Positions 33,341-34,526 of a DNA stretch of 34,526 bases are shown in pieces. Made by a program: the position numbers and the translations under genes. The notes under the pieces were generated by a model. That model worked only from the letters and a program-made list of their open reading frames with translations, was not told the DNA's origin and ran no database searches. Location: the NCBI GenBank assembly GCA_009873635.1, contig WAHY01000020.1, positions 1 to 34,526 of the forward strand. The letters run 5' to 3'. Numbering within the stretch: position 1 is the stretch's first letter; each line of letters begins with the position of its first letter. The stretch is from Nitrospinota bacterium. GTDB lineage: Bacteria > Nitrospinota > Nitrospinia > Nitrospinales > VA-1.

Positions 33341-34525
33341 TTATGTAAATTTCTTTTTGATATTTTTATCCCTTATTATTTCAATTTCGACTCTATTGGC
33401 CATAGTTTTGTTTTTCTTAGCCATTCTTAAATTAGACTGTCTGGTCGAGTCATAACCTGTGATTACCGTTGAATTTTCTGGAAACCTGTATTTCTTATTG
33501 AATACTCTTGCTATTGTATTAGAACGTGCGACAGATAAAGTAAAATTGTTAGAATATTTTTTAGATATTTTTTGGCTATTTTTTAATTCTTTTTTATCGG
33601 TGTAGCTCTCAATTCTTATTTGCTTGATTCCTCCCAAAGAAATCATATCTTTAAATTTAGAGTTTAAGCGATTTAAGCCTTTTCTAGATAACTTAATATC
33701 CCCAGGAATAAACAAATCAGAACTCGGAAAAATCAACCTAACCTCATCAGCATCATTTCGTATTATTGTTTCAGGGTCAACTCCGGATTTTACAAGTTCT
33801 TTAACTTTGCCAATAATTTTTAATTCTTGTTCGTTAAGACTAATATTGTTTGGTCTATTTAGCTCTACTTCCTTATTGTTCCAAGTAGAAAAGAAAACTT
33901 CAAACTTTTCATAATCTTGATTGCTAATAGAAAAGAAAACAACAAAAAAACAAAGTAAAACAGATTGAACATCACAAAAAGACACAAAAAAATCTGATCC
34001 GCCAACAAATTCTCCGGAATTAGATTTGAGTTCTGCATTTGCCGAATCGATCTCGCCCTTATTTTTCTGTTCATTGGTTTTTAGTTGTTGACTTTGTAAT
34101 AATAAACCAGATTCATGTTCTAATAAGTCAGCTATTTTTTGATCATACTCGTTTTCATATTTTTTAAGCTTGATTGTGATATCATCAACGGAGGCTTTAT
34201 TTAGGTTCTGAGCTTTAATTGTCTTATCTCCTTCTAGAACATTAATATAAAACTTAATAGCCTGATTGATTTCATCCCCCTCATAATATCCACTGCTAAC
34301 TTTTATTGCCTCATTTATTAGAGTTTTGTAGCCCTGCTTTATTCTTTCCGTAGTATTTATAGGTGCACGCCCTATGTCTTCATTAATTTCATCGGACATT
34401 GATTTATTCTTTAGCTTATCATTTGATTTTATTGTACCCTCAATATTTTTTTTTAGGCTTTCATTTTCAGCCTCTAAACTTGCAAGGACACCCTTTAAAT
34501 TCAATACCTCCTCAGATTCTTTTTC
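33341..34525 (-). CDS. MotB-like OmpA-domain protein with long N-terminal coiled-coil extension (5' end open)
   Basis: At least 387 residues are readable from a TTG at 34504, and the frame continues without a stop to the edge (EKESEEV before it), so the start is probably outside. Residue numbers are from that TTG. Residues about 1-165 are hydrophilic and charged, with coiled-coil-like runs (LASLEAENESLKKNIEG; KLKKYENEYDQKIADLLEHE). A MotB-type helix follows (about 168-195): SDFFVSFCDVQSVLLCFFVV, with Asp178 at the place of the proton-binding Asp. QDYEKF follows, then the OmpA-like peptidoglycan-binding domain (about 260-380) with ESYTDKKE, TLSVARSNTIARVF and NRVEIEI. Ordinary MotB has about 25 residues before this helix. 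GGAGG lies only 2 bases from the TTG, too close to serve it. Confidence 0.85.
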   Translation of the reverse strand, partial: EKESEEVLNLKGVLASLEAENESLKKNIEGTIKSNDKLKNKSMSDEINEDIGRAPINTTERIKQGYKTLINEAIKVSSGYYEGDEINQAIKFYINVLEGDKTIKAQNLNKASVDDITIKLKKYENEYDQKIADLLEHESGLLLQSQQLKTNEQKNKGEIDSANAELKSNSGEFVGGSDFFVSFCDVQSVLLCFFVVFFSISNQDYEKFEVFFSTWNNKEVELNRPNNISLNEQELKIIGKVKELVKSGVDPETIIRNDADEVRLIFPSSDLFIPGDIKLSRKGLNRLNSKFKDMISLGGIKQIRIESYTDKKELKNSQKISKKYSNNFTLSVARSNTIARVFNKKYRFPENSTVITGYDSTRQSNLRMAKKNKTMANRVEIEIIRDKNIKKKFT

Positions 34526-34526
34526 T

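Noticed and set aside
32533-34526. MotA/MotB-like pair as a Zorya-type defence module (ZorA/ZorB)
   Set aside because: ZorA has a long cytoplasmic tail that this 255-residue MotA lacks, the MotA charged patch and prolines fit flagellar stators, and no helicase or nuclease partner is visible. The window ends before the other side can be seen.

Overview
The window reads as chromosomal DNA of a Gram-negative, outer-membrane-bearing bacterium. It carries KdsA (LPS core sugar), a BamD-like lipoprotein, a large AsmA-family protein, a MacAB-type tripartite exporter and an ExbB/ExbD energiser. Most of the window has moderate GC (mid-40s to 60s percent in lines I counted by hand), and the last 2.5 kb is far more AT-rich. 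The gene mix (NifU-like scaffold, CstA, KdsA of the metal-dependent type, delta-proteobacterial-looking FliG, DUF3386) would fit a marine Nitrospinota or deltaproteobacterial-grade lineage. That placement is an impression, not a demonstration.

Layout. Positions 2-2624 (minus) hold an exporter operon running adaptor, ATPase, permease, with the permease cut by the window edge. A 430-base gap with two related hairpin repeats follows, then a 1032-residue AsmA-like protein on plus. Positions 6316-14327 (minus) carry housekeeping and membrane genes: Nfu scaffold, CstA, PurA, a YkgJ-type cysteine-cluster protein, ProB, an alpha/beta hydrolase and NfeD. Positions 14493-16771 (plus) hold a pseudo-receiver protein translationally coupled to kdsA, then a secreted Kelch protein. 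After that come a nucleoside phosphorylase-family protein (minus), RlmD-like methyltransferase and a soluble cNMP-domain histidine kinase (plus), and AsnS (minus). Positions 22304-25521 form a compact plus operon: YggT, DivIVA-like, YggU, MtnA and a sugar nucleotidyltransferase, closed by a strong terminator. Minus-strand DUF3386 and ExbB-ExbD face a plus operon of BamD, a primary-type sigma factor and PlsY. tRNA-Gly(GCC) and tRNA-Cys(GCA) follow from a near-consensus promoter.

The last 3.6 kb is the accessory part: a stand-alone fliG, a decayed IS3-family transposase fragment with an internal stop, then an AT-rich minus-strand pair encoding flagellar-type MotA and an unusual MotB-like protein. 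In the latter, the proton-channel helix and OmpA-like domain are preceded by at least 165 residues of mostly charged, coiled-coil-like sequence, and the reading frame is still open at the window edge. This is the most unusual object in the window.

Several start codons were moved from the longest possible reading frame to better supported internal ones (cstA, the alpha/beta hydrolase, the nucleosidase, rlmD, yggT), using ribosome-binding sites, promoters or family N-termini. All functional calls rest on motif recognition by eye. No database search was run.
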